Shown here piece after piece: positions 40,085 through 50,105 of a stretch of DNA of 64,000 bases. The stretch covers positions 3,100,001 to 3,164,000 of the forward strand of contig CAXXXS010000001.1 in NCBI GenBank assembly GCA_963665085.2, in the 5' to 3' direction. The stretch's first letter is position 1; the number at the start of each line of letters is the position of its first letter. Below the pieces are notes generated by a model, which was given only the letters and a program-made list of their open reading frames with translations, did not search any database and was not told the origin of the DNA. The translations under genes and the position numbers were made by a program. The stretch is from G963665085 sp963665085. Its GTDB lineage: Bacteria; Bacteroidota; Bacteroidia; Bacteroidales; JAAAOM01.

Positions 40085-43000
40085 TTAATCACATCCACTT
40101 ACATCGAAAGATTCATCTCCATTTCCACATTTCCCGTTAAGATTAAAGGTTGCATAAAAAACTTCTCCATCATAGCCATAATTTGCTCCAATAGAAAATT
40201 TAAGGGAAGGATCAACTCCTATTGCACCCAGTGCATCTCCACAACCAATGCCACTGGAATTAGCTTGTGCAGATAACACCATGCAATTATTCATGGTTAA
40301 GGTATTTGTTTTATGTACGTATTTGGCTTCTACATTACAAAAAGCTGATACGCAAACATCAACACTGCAAATATTAACACCGGCTTCATCAAATCCAGCA
40401 GAACCTTTTACCTCGGCATGTCCATATCCACCAAGAGTAAATGCATAACTATTGCTAAAGTCAGCATTTACATATATGCCAACACCGGCATCGATAGCTG
40501 CTTTGGCAAAAACAAGGTCTATACTTTTATTTATGAACACTTTTTCTCCTATTGCATACATCCCGCTTATTCCTTCGGTTGAAAAGTCTGGCAAACGGAC
40601 TTTGAAGTTTTTCGAGAAGAAATTAATGTCTACAGGATCTATTTTGCTGGAATTTCCAAAAATAAAACCACCTTTAAACTCCCCAGCATTTCCCAGGAAA
40701 AAACTTTCGCTTCCCAAAGCAAAATAATAACCAGTGCGTCCAAAATTTATAGACATTTGTCCCTGCGAAACATAAGCAGGGCCTATAGGTAAATTATGTA
40801 CCTCAAGGAATCCCCTCATGCTGCCTTCGTCAAAGTCATAGGTCATAGACATTTTGCCAATTCCAACATCTATATTGTTAACTTCTACATTGGAACTGGA
40901 TACATCCACATCGCCCTTTACAACAAAAGTTAATTTGTTTTCAGGCTTATCAGCATTTTTAAATCCATCGATACTGGCTGTATTTCCAAAATATACAAGG
41001 CTGTCCCAGGCATTATTACTCGTATTCAGATAACCATCTGTTACCAGAATTGAATTATTCCCGACAATCATATTCTGCGGAACAGAGCCCCTGTATTTAT
41101 TATTTGGGTCAACTTTAAAAACTTCAATTTTACACTGATTATTGGTTTTTATCAGTTCTCCTCTTAGTTTATATGTTCGACTGTCGCTAGGATTTGTTCC
41201 TGGACTAATGTAAAGTGTTCCATACCCTTTGTATTCATGTTCTTTAATACTATGAGAAGTTCTTTCCTCATCAAGGCTGAAGTATACATATCCCGGAGCA
41301 TCTAATCCACCTTTTATGGGTTGTAATTGAGGAACAATAGTACCTTGTTCATTTCGAAGATAGCGCATGGCTGTTTCTTCCGGAATAAGTCCGGGAACAC
41401 CTAAAATTGGATTTCCTTGTAAATCAAAATATCCATTACCAGAAACAATTTGAGTTACCTCAATATCAACAATATCATAAAAGCGGAATGTTTTATTTAT
41501 GGTAAGTATATCCTTCCCGTTACTAAGCAATCCAATTGCTTCAAATTCTAAGTCATCATTCATTTCAGGGAGACCACTGACAGTTCCGGCAGGAACATCC
41601 TGATCCAAAGATCCAACAACGCTAATCCTGTAGTGTCCGATAGGATCGTAATTGAAAACGGGAGTAAGATTTTTGTTCAGTTTTATTTGTGCTATTCCAC
41701 CAAGTGAAAGTCCTCCATTAGAAAGATCTATGGTGCCTTCCCCAATTATGGTCGGCCAGATTTTTAGGTCTTTTACGGATGCATTAATACTTTTGCCTGT
41801 AACAATTAATACATTTTCAAGAACAATTGCTTCTTCGTTTTTATCAAAATGCCAGTTACCTTTATTATAAACTTTCCAATCTTCAAGTGTGAAGATTAAT
41901 GAGTCGTTAGGCGATTCAATAAGTTTGATATCATCTTTTGAGATTACGATTCTTCCTACAGGTATTTCCAGGTTAAGGTTTGAGCAGGTGTTACAGGTTG
42001 GAATATCTGTATTCAAAATTGTTTGAATATAAATTTCATTATTTTGCAAGAATGTATTTTCATTGTCTGAAAATGCGGAAAAACCAAATACACGAAAATC
42101 TCTAATAGGGGCAGGTTGAAAAGAAATATTGCTTAAACTAAATACATTGTATTTAGGATTTATCATTGATAATATTGGCTGAGAAGACAGATTAGGATCC
42201 AGTACTTTTGAAAAAACTTTAACCTTATTCCCCAAAGAAGGATCTCCTATATAGAGATCTCCATTAAAATCATACGCATTTCGAAATGTTTCAAGATTAA
42301 TTTGACAAATACCCTGAAGTGTTGCAGTATTTGATTCTTTTATAATTTTATGTTGTCCGTATGTATTATGAACATATGCATTACCAGGGCCTGTGTGTGT
42401 TTGTGTTTGATTATAAAGAGTTCCAGCAAATGTGTTATTAATAAACAGGGGTATTTTGTTTACATCAAGTTCAATTTCATTGTTTACGGGCTCAATTTTG
42501 CCAGTGGTAGATTTCTTAACAGGTAAATAGGTGAAATTGAATTTAACATCTGGTTGTTGTAGAGTAAAACCAGCTACTAACGGTGGCTCTAGAAAATACC
42601 CGCTGATTATATATTCATCTGGTTTTGCTTTGGATGGTGAAAGTTGATTTATTACAGCAGGATATCCCCAAATTTCTGATAAATTCCAATCATCCATTCG
42701 TTTTAACTCAAAGTTATGCGTGGGAATAACGGGCATCATCGTGACACTTTGTGAGAAGGTGATGTTTTTTGAGGTTCCAACATAACTAGGATTATTGCCT
42801 TGTTTTACAACATGTACTTTTAGGGATGATAAATTTTTAGGGATGCCGCCAAGTACATAATCACCGTTTTGATTTGATTTTGCTTCAATATAGAGAATTG
42901 TACCATCTGTGTTTTCGAGTTCTGAGTAGATCAATGCATCAGGAATTGGAGTGTTACTGTCTTTTTCTGTTATAGTCCCTTTTATTTGGTTAGCATATTC

Positions 43001-46000
43001 AAGTTTATAGGTAATTAAAGTATCACCCGGAGTGACAGGTATTTGTATAGGTGCCTGCATAGGGGCATATCCCTGGGGCGGTGTTATTTTAACAATAAAC
43101 TGATCGCCAGGTGAGGCAAACTTGAACTTTGCAAATCCTTTGCTATCGGTGGTGTCTGGGATTTGTTCCCCTAATTCAACAATGGCACCCGTAATAGGAA
43201 CCCCTGATTTATTGGTAATAAGAATTTCAGGTCGATGTAATTTCTTATAGACTCTAATTTTAATCCGTTTGTTTGGATTTACACCAATAACCGTATCCCG
43301 ACTAAAATACTGGCTCGATTTGGGATGTACAATTACACGTGTTCCATGATGTACCGATGGTATACCAAAGAATTGGAGGGTGTCGCCAAGAAATTTGAAT
43401 GGATAGGTTGAATAGTAAGGACTATATTCTGATTTAACATAAGAACTCACCGGGTTGCCATCTTCGTCTTCAACAAGCCCTATAATCGAATCTGCAGGTT
43501 CGAGATAAACATCTTTGATATCTTTTAACATCCCCCAGCTTAAATTCCATGGTTTCATGCCGGGAATAGGCCTGGTTACTTCCTTGTATCCGGGATGGGT
43601 AATGTACGTTCTTCGAAATGGACCCATTATATCTCCGACAGCGTTCTCATCCATGTTTAAATCTTCAAATCTGAATATGCCAACATTGTTAGTGTGTGTA
43701 GAGTCTTCAAACTGGACTCCTGATGTTAAAAACTGATACGGGGAACTAAATGTTTGAGTACTGTCATTTTGTGCATAAAGCTCAACCCTTACGTCTTTTA
43801 TGCTGGTTACCTGGTAATTGGTTTTTGTCATCACCCTTGCTTTTATTTCTGGTTGTTTTGCCTCAAGCGTGTAGTTAAACACAATTTCAGGGACTTCATA
43901 TTGGTGATTATACTGGAGAGAGGGCCATTTAGCATTATTGAAATTGGTCGTTTCAAGTTCTTTAAATATTGTTTTGTAATTGTATCGTGTAAATTCATAT
44001 TCATCTTCTTTTTCACTGTCGTTTCGTGTAGAAATTTCTATAAAGTACTGGGGAGCTGTTGTAGTGAACTGTAACTGTGGCATTGAGAACGATGCTGTTG
44101 ATGAGGAAGAATTTGATGGTACATTAGCATGTTTTATAAGATTCTTAAAGTAGGTAAATGCGTAAACCCCTGCACCAGAAGTGTCAATGGCTACATCTTT
44201 AAAGTTGCCGTTGTTGTTCATGGTTTTTGTTTTTAGCCTTTGCCCTTCGTAGTTAAGAATTAATTCATTTTCATTGTCCAGAGTTTCTTCATCTCTCATG
44301 ATTGAAACCCTGACATTGTCCATTGGCTCATTAGCTACTGCAGTTTGATGTTTTTTGTCGGGAGCATAAGTAATAACTTTTAAATTATAGGTTTTTAATT
44401 TTGCAACTTGTGTAGGGACTTCCAAAACATCACCTGGCATGGCAAATATATCGATATCAGGACTACAGAATTTGGGATTTACGACCTCAATTTTTAAACA
44501 AAAATAAGCACTATATGAATCTCCCCCTTCAAATGCATGAGACATGAGTTGTTGCCCTCCTGTCGTTGTAGCATTGTTTCCTGCAAGATTTTGGTCTGTG
44601 GTTAACATCCCCTCCAGCATAGGATTAACAACTGCCTGATTTATTGCTCCGGAAAAAACTGCTTCAATCTCCCCTAGAACCTGGCTTTCCAGATCTTGTT
44701 GGTTTACTTCTTCAACAGGATCACCTAAATCATTTACATAAGCATTTCCTGTAACAAAATTAGAAGAGAAATTAAAAGAGAAATTTCCAGACTCATCCGT
44801 CGAAGTAGTTGCCAAAACAACATTTTCAAATTGTGTAGGATTTGATTCATTTCCTTCCAGATCGGTAAATTCAAATAATTCAGTAATCTGTCTTTCCCGG
44901 TATTCCGGAAAATCAGAATTAAAAGGTAAATTACTTGTTTTAAAAGCCCATCTGGCTACCAGGCGAATTTCCATATTGGCAAGCGCCTTAACATTTACAA
45001 TTTCTTCTGTATTACCATACTTATAATATGGTTTTCGGCTAACCTGTCCGATGCCGGCAAAAACATTACTTTCTGACACCAACATTGTACCCCCATTTGA
45101 AACGGAATTTGAGTTTACGTCTTGTTGTACGTTTTTTCCAATTTTGCTTACCTGATTATAAGATACTCCTTGTTTAGAATTATCTTCTTCCTGAGAATTA
45201 ATGGGTGTAATCTGTTGATTATTTATAAGGTTTGGAGCAATGATAGTCTGACTTTGTGATCCAAAATTTTCTAAGAGTATATTTCCATCGTGTGGGCTAT
45301 CGGGAAATTTTGCTAAAAGTCTCCCACTAATAACTGTAGAAGGAACAAACTCGAATTGTTCTTTTAATTGAACTAGATTATCAGATAAACTTTCGGATGA
45401 ACTATCATCTATGTTTTCATCAGTGGTGTTTTCACCTTTACAAACAAAAAAACATACTTCACTATACCCGGAGTTTCTGAAGAAATAATTTTCCATTGGA
45501 TCAGTTGCCTGAACCCTGAATGCATATGTGTAGCCTGGAGTAAGTAATACTTTATCGGTAGTGAGGTTTATAATATTTACAGATAAATCTTCTTCAAATA
45601 CAGGTTGAAATGATGATTGAAATGCATCATTGGGATCGATATCAATTCCTTCGGGAATCTCAATTAACTCGAATTTATATTGGCAGCCTATTGCTCCTGC
45701 CGGAGTAGTCCATGATATCATAGCATTTTGTATGGGAGAAATAGTAATAGAATCCCCACAGAAAGGTGTTGTTATTAGTGGAGGTTCAAAATTTGTTACC
45801 ATAAAATAGTTGCTACATCCTAATGGTTCCTCATTAGAAAGGGCCCTGTCAGTATCATAGTCATATACCCTGATACAAATCTGGTAATTATCTTCTGGTA
45901 ATCCAGCTCCACTAAAAAGGGATTTTAAACTGATACCAGAACTTTCCAGTTCGTTCATATCGAACATATCAGAAAGATCATTGGGTGTTAGTGTATAAAC

Positions 46001-46315
46001 CATTCCTCTGGTTAAATGTAGAGGATTTGCAGGTTTATAGGAGTCTTTGGTTCTTATTTCAATTCCATTATCGCTGGTAATTGATCCTTTTAAGTAAACA
46101 TCAACATCATTAAAATCCATCGATGCATAGCTAATGTTTGCAATAACTTTGTTTGGTGAGTTGATATAGTCATTTAAGTTAGACGTATAGGGTGGAACTA
46201 CGGTAATGTCAATTCTTATTGGATAAAACTGACTATTTACTGTTAGCGTTACACAAAACAAAAAGACTGCTATTACAGACAGTGTCTTTGGAGTTCTAGT
46301 GGAATGTATAGACAT
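40085..46315 (-). CDS. Giant TANFOR-domain surface protein
   Basis: The 2,076-residue secreted protein has a signal peptide (about 9-28, VNSQ) and an N-terminal TANFOR-like region (QFYPIRIDITVVPPYTSNLN, residues about 29-48). Then come fibronectin-like and carboxypeptidase-regulatory-like beta domains (about 985-1190 with IKIRVYKKLHRPEILITN and VTPGDTLITYKLEYANQ) and a long region of beta strands. A cysteine-rich end (last 100 residues, seven Cys, ending DVSGCD) closes it. The TANFOR family is known from Tannerella and relatives and has no assigned function. There is no T9SS sorting domain, so export and attachment would differ from the 37000 gene. It overlaps the barrel gene by 20 bp. Confidence 0.75.
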   Translation of the reverse strand: MSIHSTRTPKTLSVIAVFLFCVTLTVNSQFYPIRIDITVVPPYTSNLNDYINSPNKVIANISYASMDFNDVDVYLKGSITSDNGIEIRTKDSYKPANPLHLTRGMVYTLTPNDLSDMFDMNELESSGISLKSLFSGAGLPEDNYQICIRVYDYDTDRALSNEEPLGCSNYFMVTNFEPPLITTPFCGDSITISPIQNAMISWTTPAGAIGCQYKFELIEIPEGIDIDPNDAFQSSFQPVFEEDLSVNIINLTTDKVLLTPGYTYAFRVQATDPMENYFFRNSGYSEVCFFVCKGENTTDENIDDSSSESLSDNLVQLKEQFEFVPSTVISGRLLAKFPDSPHDGNILLENFGSQSQTIIAPNLINNQQITPINSQEEDNSKQGVSYNQVSKIGKNVQQDVNSNSVSNGGTMLVSESNVFAGIGQVSRKPYYKYGNTEEIVNVKALANMEIRLVARWAFKTSNLPFNSDFPEYRERQITELFEFTDLEGNESNPTQFENVVLATTSTDESGNFSFNFSSNFVTGNAYVNDLGDPVEEVNQQDLESQVLGEIEAVFSGAINQAVVNPMLEGMLTTDQNLAGNNATTTGGQQLMSHAFEGGDSYSAYFCLKIEVVNPKFCSPDIDIFAMPGDVLEVPTQVAKLKTYNLKVITYAPDKKHQTAVANEPMDNVRVSIMRDEETLDNENELILNYEGQRLKTKTMNNNGNFKDVAIDTSGAGVYAFTYFKNLIKHANVPSNSSSSTASFSMPQLQFTTTAPQYFIEISTRNDSEKEDEYEFTRYNYKTIFKELETTNFNNAKWPSLQYNHQYEVPEIVFNYTLEAKQPEIKARVMTKTNYQVTSIKDVRVELYAQNDSTQTFSSPYQFLTSGVQFEDSTHTNNVGIFRFEDLNMDENAVGDIMGPFRRTYITHPGYKEVTRPIPGMKPWNLSWGMLKDIKDVYLEPADSIIGLVEDEDGNPVSSYVKSEYSPYYSTYPFKFLGDTLQFFGIPSVHHGTRVIVHPKSSQYFSRDTVIGVNPNKRIKIRVYKKLHRPEILITNKSGVPITGAIVELGEQIPDTTDSKGFAKFKFASPGDQFIVKITPPQGYAPMQAPIQIPVTPGDTLITYKLEYANQIKGTITEKDSNTPIPDALIYSELENTDGTILYIEAKSNQNGDYVLGGIPKNLSSLKVHVVKQGNNPSYVGTSKNITFSQSVTMMPVIPTHNFELKRMDDWNLSEIWGYPAVINQLSPSKAKPDEYIISGYFLEPPLVAGFTLQQPDVKFNFTYLPVKKSTTGKIEPVNNEIELDVNKIPLFINNTFAGTLYNQTQTHTGPGNAYVHNTYGQHKIIKESNTATLQGICQINLETFRNAYDFNGDLYIGDPSLGNKVKVFSKVLDPNLSSQPILSMINPKYNVFSLSNISFQPAPIRDFRVFGFSAFSDNENTFLQNNEIYIQTILNTDIPTCNTCSNLNLEIPVGRIVISKDDIKLIESPNDSLIFTLEDWKVYNKGNWHFDKNEEAIVLENVLIVTGKSINASVKDLKIWPTIIGEGTIDLSNGGLSLGGIAQIKLNKNLTPVFNYDPIGHYRISVVGSLDQDVPAGTVSGLPEMNDDLEFEAIGLLSNGKDILTINKTFRFYDIVDIEVTQIVSGNGYFDLQGNPILGVPGLIPEETAMRYLRNEQGTIVPQLQPIKGGLDAPGYVYFSLDEERTSHSIKEHEYKGYGTLYISPGTNPSDSRTYKLRGELIKTNNQCKIEVFKVDPNNKYRGSVPQNMIVGNNSILVTDGYLNTSNNAWDSLVYFGNTASIDGFKNADKPENKLTFVVKGDVDVSSSNVEVNNIDVGIGKMSMTYDFDEGSMRGFLEVHNLPIGPAYVSQGQMSINFGRTGYYFALGSESFFLGNAGEFKGGFIFGNSSKIDPVDINFFSKNFKVRLPDFSTEGISGMYAIGEKVFINKSIDLVFAKAAIDAGVGIYVNADFSNSYAFTLGGYGHAEVKGSAGFDEAGVNICSVDVCVSAFCNVEAKYVHKTNTLTMNNCMVLSAQANSSGIGCGDALGAIGVDPSLKFSIGANYGYDGEVFYATFNLNGKCGNGDESFDVSGCD

Positions 46316-47990
46316 AACTTAATAGTATTTTTGATTCATTATAGCTTTTAGCAGAAGATGTTTCAGGATACTTTACCCCATTAAAATACATGTTACATTT
46401 GAACATGTGATTCTTTTGAGGTTTGTAGTATGCAGATATTCCTTCTGTTGTTGTTTTTCCTGAATATTCTGTGTTATTTGTTTCGTCTGTTATCTTGTTC
46501 GTATTTCTTGTTAGGGAGAGGTTAACATTCAGTTTGTTTTCCAAAAATGATTTACCGATACTGGCAGAAATTCCGGTCATTTTTCTGTCATCAAATGCAG
46601 TTGCCATGTTTGTGCGATTTATACCGGTGTTAATGGTTAGTCCTATTGCTTGATAACTCCTTACATAGTTAAACATAATCATACTAGTACTAACCTGACT
46701 GTTATCTGCTGTAAACTCATTGTGATCAATTAAATCCATAAAAGAGAGATTAAGCATAAACATTTGCGTTGCGTTTGAACCTACAAATGTTAACCTGGGA
46801 GTAAGAGCAATATTTCTGTTGCTTTGATATAACTTAATGGTATCATTCAGTGGAAGATTTCCTGAAAATTGATTTATGCTGTAATTACTAAATGTCCCAT
46901 TCAATCCAAATATCTTTCCGGGATTGTAATCAAAAACAAAACGACTAATTATCCTTTTAGAATTTCTGGCTTTGTTACCTTGTAAATTGTCTGTTTGAAC
47001 GCCAAAATCGCCTTTTACAATTAATTTTTTATCCAACATACGAATTGTTGTATTCGCTGTTATGTTTTCCAGGTCGGTGTTAAAATAATAGGCTCCAAAT
47101 GACTGGTAATTCGGATCAATTCTACGGTATTGTAATCCCATACTAAATGCCTTAAAACTATATTGAAGATTACTTCTAATAGCTGTAGCATATTCTGAGG
47201 ATTGGTTAATCGTAAAAAAATTGCTAAACCGTGTTAAAAATTTACTTGTTGAATCGAGTTGTGTGTCAAGGTTCAAATCTCTAGTAATCAAACTAAGGGC
47301 TGCTTCAGTTTCCCATGTGAGATTCTTACTCAGTGTAAATTTAAACTGCGAACCTATCACCATGTTTCCCTGTGAAGCTTCATAACTTTCATTAACCGAT
47401 TGCTGATTTGTAATAGAGTCATCAGCAATTTTCAGGAGAATCAGATCAAAATAGTTTTTTTCGCTTCCATAACCTAATTTTACGCTATATCCTTTTCTGG
47501 TTGGCGTAAATAATGTGTCTAGCGGATTAATAGTATTTGGAACAGTTTTTTTCTTAAACCTACCATATACATAACTGGCCCTAAATTTCCCCGGGTTAAG
47601 TTCTACTCCAGCCCCCAGGAAAGAATGGCCTGCCAGAGTAAATGATGATTGATTAACAGTTCGATAGCCTAAATGTAACTTTGCCCATTTGTATTCAGGA
47701 CTGAAACCTACTCTGTTAAAAGGTTGGGCATAGTCAAAATTCTTATTGCTGTAGATAAAGGAAAACGGCATGTTTATTCCATAGAGTGATAAATTAAAAT
47801 TGCCATTTAGAATATAGGTAAAAGGATCTCTTAATGAACTTGTATCACTTGAATGATAAATATTGGCCGTTGTGGAAATGCTCCCCGAGAAGTTTACTGG
47901 CTTTTGGTTTTTTATGTTTTTGATATCTTGTGCATTGGCACAAAATAAAAATACACTGAATAAAAGTGAGGTTAATATATGCAGTTTCAT
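46296..47990 (-). CDS. Outer-membrane beta-barrel protein
   Basis: Start chosen at the ATG at 47990 (MKLHILTSLLFSVFLFCANA), which gives a standard signal peptide. A GTG nine bases upstream would add three residues without a better start. The 564-residue mature chain is rich in alternating polar/hydrophobic strands, ends in a terminal aromatic pattern (LLSYVYTFH) and has no plug domain, as expected for an outer-membrane barrel. Which solute it passes, or whether it only anchors the TANFOR protein, is unknown. It is the first gene of the surface operon, and its start lies about 55-60 bp from an FNR-type box. Confidence 0.75.
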   Translation of the reverse strand: MKLHILTSLLFSVFLFCANAQDIKNIKNQKPVNFSGSISTTANIYHSSDTSSLRDPFTYILNGNFNLSLYGINMPFSFIYSNKNFDYAQPFNRVGFSPEYKWAKLHLGYRTVNQSSFTLAGHSFLGAGVELNPGKFRASYVYGRFKKKTVPNTINPLDTLFTPTRKGYSVKLGYGSEKNYFDLILLKIADDSITNQQSVNESYEASQGNMVIGSQFKFTLSKNLTWETEAALSLITRDLNLDTQLDSTSKFLTRFSNFFTINQSSEYATAIRSNLQYSFKAFSMGLQYRRIDPNYQSFGAYYFNTDLENITANTTIRMLDKKLIVKGDFGVQTDNLQGNKARNSKRIISRFVFDYNPGKIFGLNGTFSNYSINQFSGNLPLNDTIKLYQSNRNIALTPRLTFVGSNATQMFMLNLSFMDLIDHNEFTADNSQVSTSMIMFNYVRSYQAIGLTINTGINRTNMATAFDDRKMTGISASIGKSFLENKLNVNLSLTRNTNKITDETNNTEYSGKTTTEGISAYYKPQKNHMFKCNMYFNGVKYPETSSAKSYNESKILLSYVYTFH

Positions 47991-48043
47991 TTTTGACACG
48001 TCGGTTACACGTGTAAAGGTAATTGAAGAAATGGATTTGTTAC

Positions 48044-48057
48044 TTGATCTAAATCAA
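48044..48057. promoter_or_regulatory. Perfect FNR-type box in the promoter of the TANFOR surface operon
   Basis: The palindrome ttgatctaaatcaa is centred about 60 bp upstream of the barrel gene start, between it and the stop of the upstream Crp/Fnr gene. It is identical to the one at 36794-36807. A second palindrome, ttacacgtgtaa (48005-48016), lies between this box and the start codon. Confidence 0.75.
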
Positions 48058-48074
48058 AAAGCGTTATCGGTAAA

Positions 48075-48644
48075 TTATTGGTTTTTTGCTCTCAAACGGC
48101 TTAATGTTTCAGGTGTCATTCCCAGAAAAGAAGCTATTTGTCCGAGTTGGACCCGTTGAAAAAAATCCGGATTATTTTGTAATAGGAACTGATATTTTTC
48201 CTCTGCATTTTTCATATGCAAAAAATATGTTCGTTGGTCTAATACAACATAAAAAGTTTCGACTAACCGTCGAATCATAAAGTTCAGTTCCAGAAATTCA
48301 TGACATAGTTTTTCTATGGAATCATGAGATAGAACAATTAAATCTGAGTCTTCAATTAATTGTCCTGCTTCGTATGATGGCTGTCCTGTGTAAAAACTGC
48401 TAGCTGAAATAAAAATGCGATTCTCAGGGCAAAGATTATTTGTTACTTCTTTTTCATATTTATAATAAAAAGTGCGGGCCATACCTTTTACAATAAATGA
48501 AGCATTTGATGCAATCTCACCAATATTGAATAAAATTGTCCCTTTAGGCAACGAAAAGACTTTACTTTCTTTTTGTAAACCTTTTTTTAATTCTTCAGAT
48601 AAAGGATAAATCGAATTGAGCAGGAAAAATAGAGCGTCGTACAT
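48075..48644 (-). CDS. Crp/Fnr family transcriptional regulator (no cluster cysteines)
   Basis: The 189-residue protein has a cNMP-binding-like fold (about 20-115: LPKGTILFNIGEIASNASFI) and a short winged helix (VQLGQIASFLGMTPETLSRL). It has only two cysteines, none in an FNR pattern, so it is more like the Bacteroidota stress/cNMP-type Crp proteins than the FNR-like one at 17992. The winged-helix end is short, as usual in the phylum. It precedes the surface operon on the same strand and could either regulate it or read through into it. Confidence 0.85.
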   Translation of the reverse strand: MYDALFFLLNSIYPLSEELKKGLQKESKVFSLPKGTILFNIGEIASNASFIVKGMARTFYYKYEKEVTNNLCPENRIFISASSFYTGQPSYEAGQLIEDSDLIVLSHDSIEKLCHEFLELNFMIRRLVETFYVVLDQRTYFLHMKNAEEKYQFLLQNNPDFFQRVQLGQIASFLGMTPETLSRLRAKNQ

Positions 48645-48780
48645 TGTTTGATATTATGTTCAGTATAATTGAAAACAGTTCTTTGTTACTAAAATAAAAC
48701 ATAAAAAACGGAATAATATTACTATAAATTGTCTAAGATTCAAAAGAACAATGTTGGATAAATAGTGATATTGAAAATAA

Positions 48781-48822
48781 AAAAAGCATCATGTAAAATC
48801 TAATATTTTACAGATGCTTTTA
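48781..48822 (-). terminator. Intrinsic terminator for the rRNA methyltransferase gene
   Basis: A stem with an internal one-base bulge (aaaagcatc and tgtaaaat on one side, attttaca and gatgctttt on the other) and a five-base loop lies 23 bp beyond the stop of the minus-strand methyltransferase gene. On the minus strand it is followed by a T-run. Confidence 0.85.
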
Positions 48823-48844
48823 ATATTGTAATGCTTCATCGTGC

Positions 48845-50032
48845 TTATTTAACCCAAAGCACCAAGCCTTTTAAATATTCACTTTCCGGATGATAAATAT
48901 TCACAGGATGATCAATAGGCTGCGATAACTGATGCAAAATTTTTACTTCCCGTCCTGAATTTGCAGAAGCAGCAAAAACAGATTTTCGGAAGTTCTCTTT
49001 ACTAACAACCTGAGAGCAGGAGAATGTGAAAATTATTCCTCCTGGTTTTATTTTCTCAATGGCTTTTTGATTTAATCTTTTATACCCCTGTAGCGCATTG
49101 TGTAGAACATTGTTATGTTTTGCAAATGCCGGAGGATCCAAAATAATTATATCATAATCTTCTTCCATTTTTTCGAGGTACGAAAATGCATCTACAGCAA
49201 AACCCTTATGGCGTTGGTCATCGCCAAAATTGAGGGAAATATTTTCATTGGTCAGATCAATAGCTTTTGCAGAACTATCAACAGAATGAACAAGTTGAGC
49301 TCCGCCTTGCATAGCAAAAACTGAAAAACCACCTGTGTAGCCAAACATATTCAGTACTTTCTTGTCTTTTGAGAAGTCTCCTAAGAGCTTTCTGTTCTCT
49401 CGCTGATCAATAAAAAATCCTGTTTTCTGTCCTTCTACCCAATTTATCTTAAATTGATTACCGTACTCTTTAACAACTTCTGATTCGTTATTGCCAAATA
49501 AGAATTCATCATTTGGCTCAACACTTCCTTTAAATGGTAAAGTAGATTTTGACTTGTTATAAATGGTCTTTAGCTCATTTTTATAAAGTTTTTGCAATAT
49601 TTCTGCAAATAACTCTTTTTGAAGCGACATGCCAATTGAATGCATCTGCATAACGAGGTTTCCATTGTAATGGTCAATGATTAATCCCGGCATTCCGTCC
49701 CCTTCAGCATGAATAAGCCTGTATACATTGGTGTCAGGATTATTTATCAATCCCAGTGATTCTCTGTAACGAAATGCATTTTCAAATTTTTCAAACCAAA
49801 AATCACTGTTGATTTCTTGTTTTTTGAATGTTACCAGCCGAATTGCAATTGAACCAATCTGAAAATGCCCTGTTGCAAGATATTCGTCTTTGTTATTGTA
49901 GACATCAACGAGTTCACCTTCCTGCGGTTCACCTTTTATTTTTTTTATAGCACCGGAGAAAATCCAGGGGTGATAGCGATAAACAGACTGATCTTTCCCT
50001 GATTTTAGAATGACCTTAATATTTTCGTTCAT
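48845..50032 (-). CDS. rlmI: Class I SAM-dependent rRNA methyltransferase, RlmI-like
   Basis: The 395-residue protein has an N-terminal PUA domain (about 1-75, YHPWIFSGAIKKI) and a Rossmann methyltransferase domain with VLNMFGYTGGFSVFAMQGGA (SAM-binding) and IILDPPAFAK (catalytic motif). RlmI methylates C1962 of 23S rRNA (E. coli numbering) to m5C. The family is common in bacteria and the length (about 395) matches. Other members of the same family differ in target position, so the exact site is not certain. It is preceded on the same strand by the exonuclease gene. Confidence 0.88.
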   Translation of the reverse strand: MNENIKVILKSGKDQSVYRYHPWIFSGAIKKIKGEPQEGELVDVYNNKDEYLATGHFQIGSIAIRLVTFKKQEINSDFWFEKFENAFRYRESLGLINNPDTNVYRLIHAEGDGMPGLIIDHYNGNLVMQMHSIGMSLQKELFAEILQKLYKNELKTIYNKSKSTLPFKGSVEPNDEFLFGNNESEVVKEYGNQFKINWVEGQKTGFFIDQRENRKLLGDFSKDKKVLNMFGYTGGFSVFAMQGGAQLVHSVDSSAKAIDLTNENISLNFGDDQRHKGFAVDAFSYLEKMEEDYDIIILDPPAFAKHNNVLHNALQGYKRLNQKAIEKIKPGGIIFTFSCSQVVSKENFRKSVFAASANSGREVKILHQLSQPIDHPVNIYHPESEYLKGLVLWVK

Positions 50033-50056
50033 TTTTTAATTGTTATCAAAACATGA

Positions 50057-50097
50057 GCAAATGTCTGAAAAGAAAAATAATATTTCAGACATTGTGC
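50057..50097. other. Hairpin between exonuclease and methyltransferase genes
   Basis: An 11-bp perfect stem (aatgtctgaaa at 50060-50070 and its complement at 50083-50093) with a 12-base loop lies between the stop of the exonuclease gene (50106) and the start of the methyltransferase gene (50032). No strong T-run follows on the minus strand, so it may attenuate instead of terminate. Confidence 0.5.
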
Positions 50098-50105
50098 ATA
50101 ATCTC

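Noticed and set aside
40063..40098. Longer start for the FN3 gene
   Set aside because: It would place a hydrophilic stretch in front of a clear signal peptide and overlap the TANFOR gene; the ATG at 40062 is the better start.
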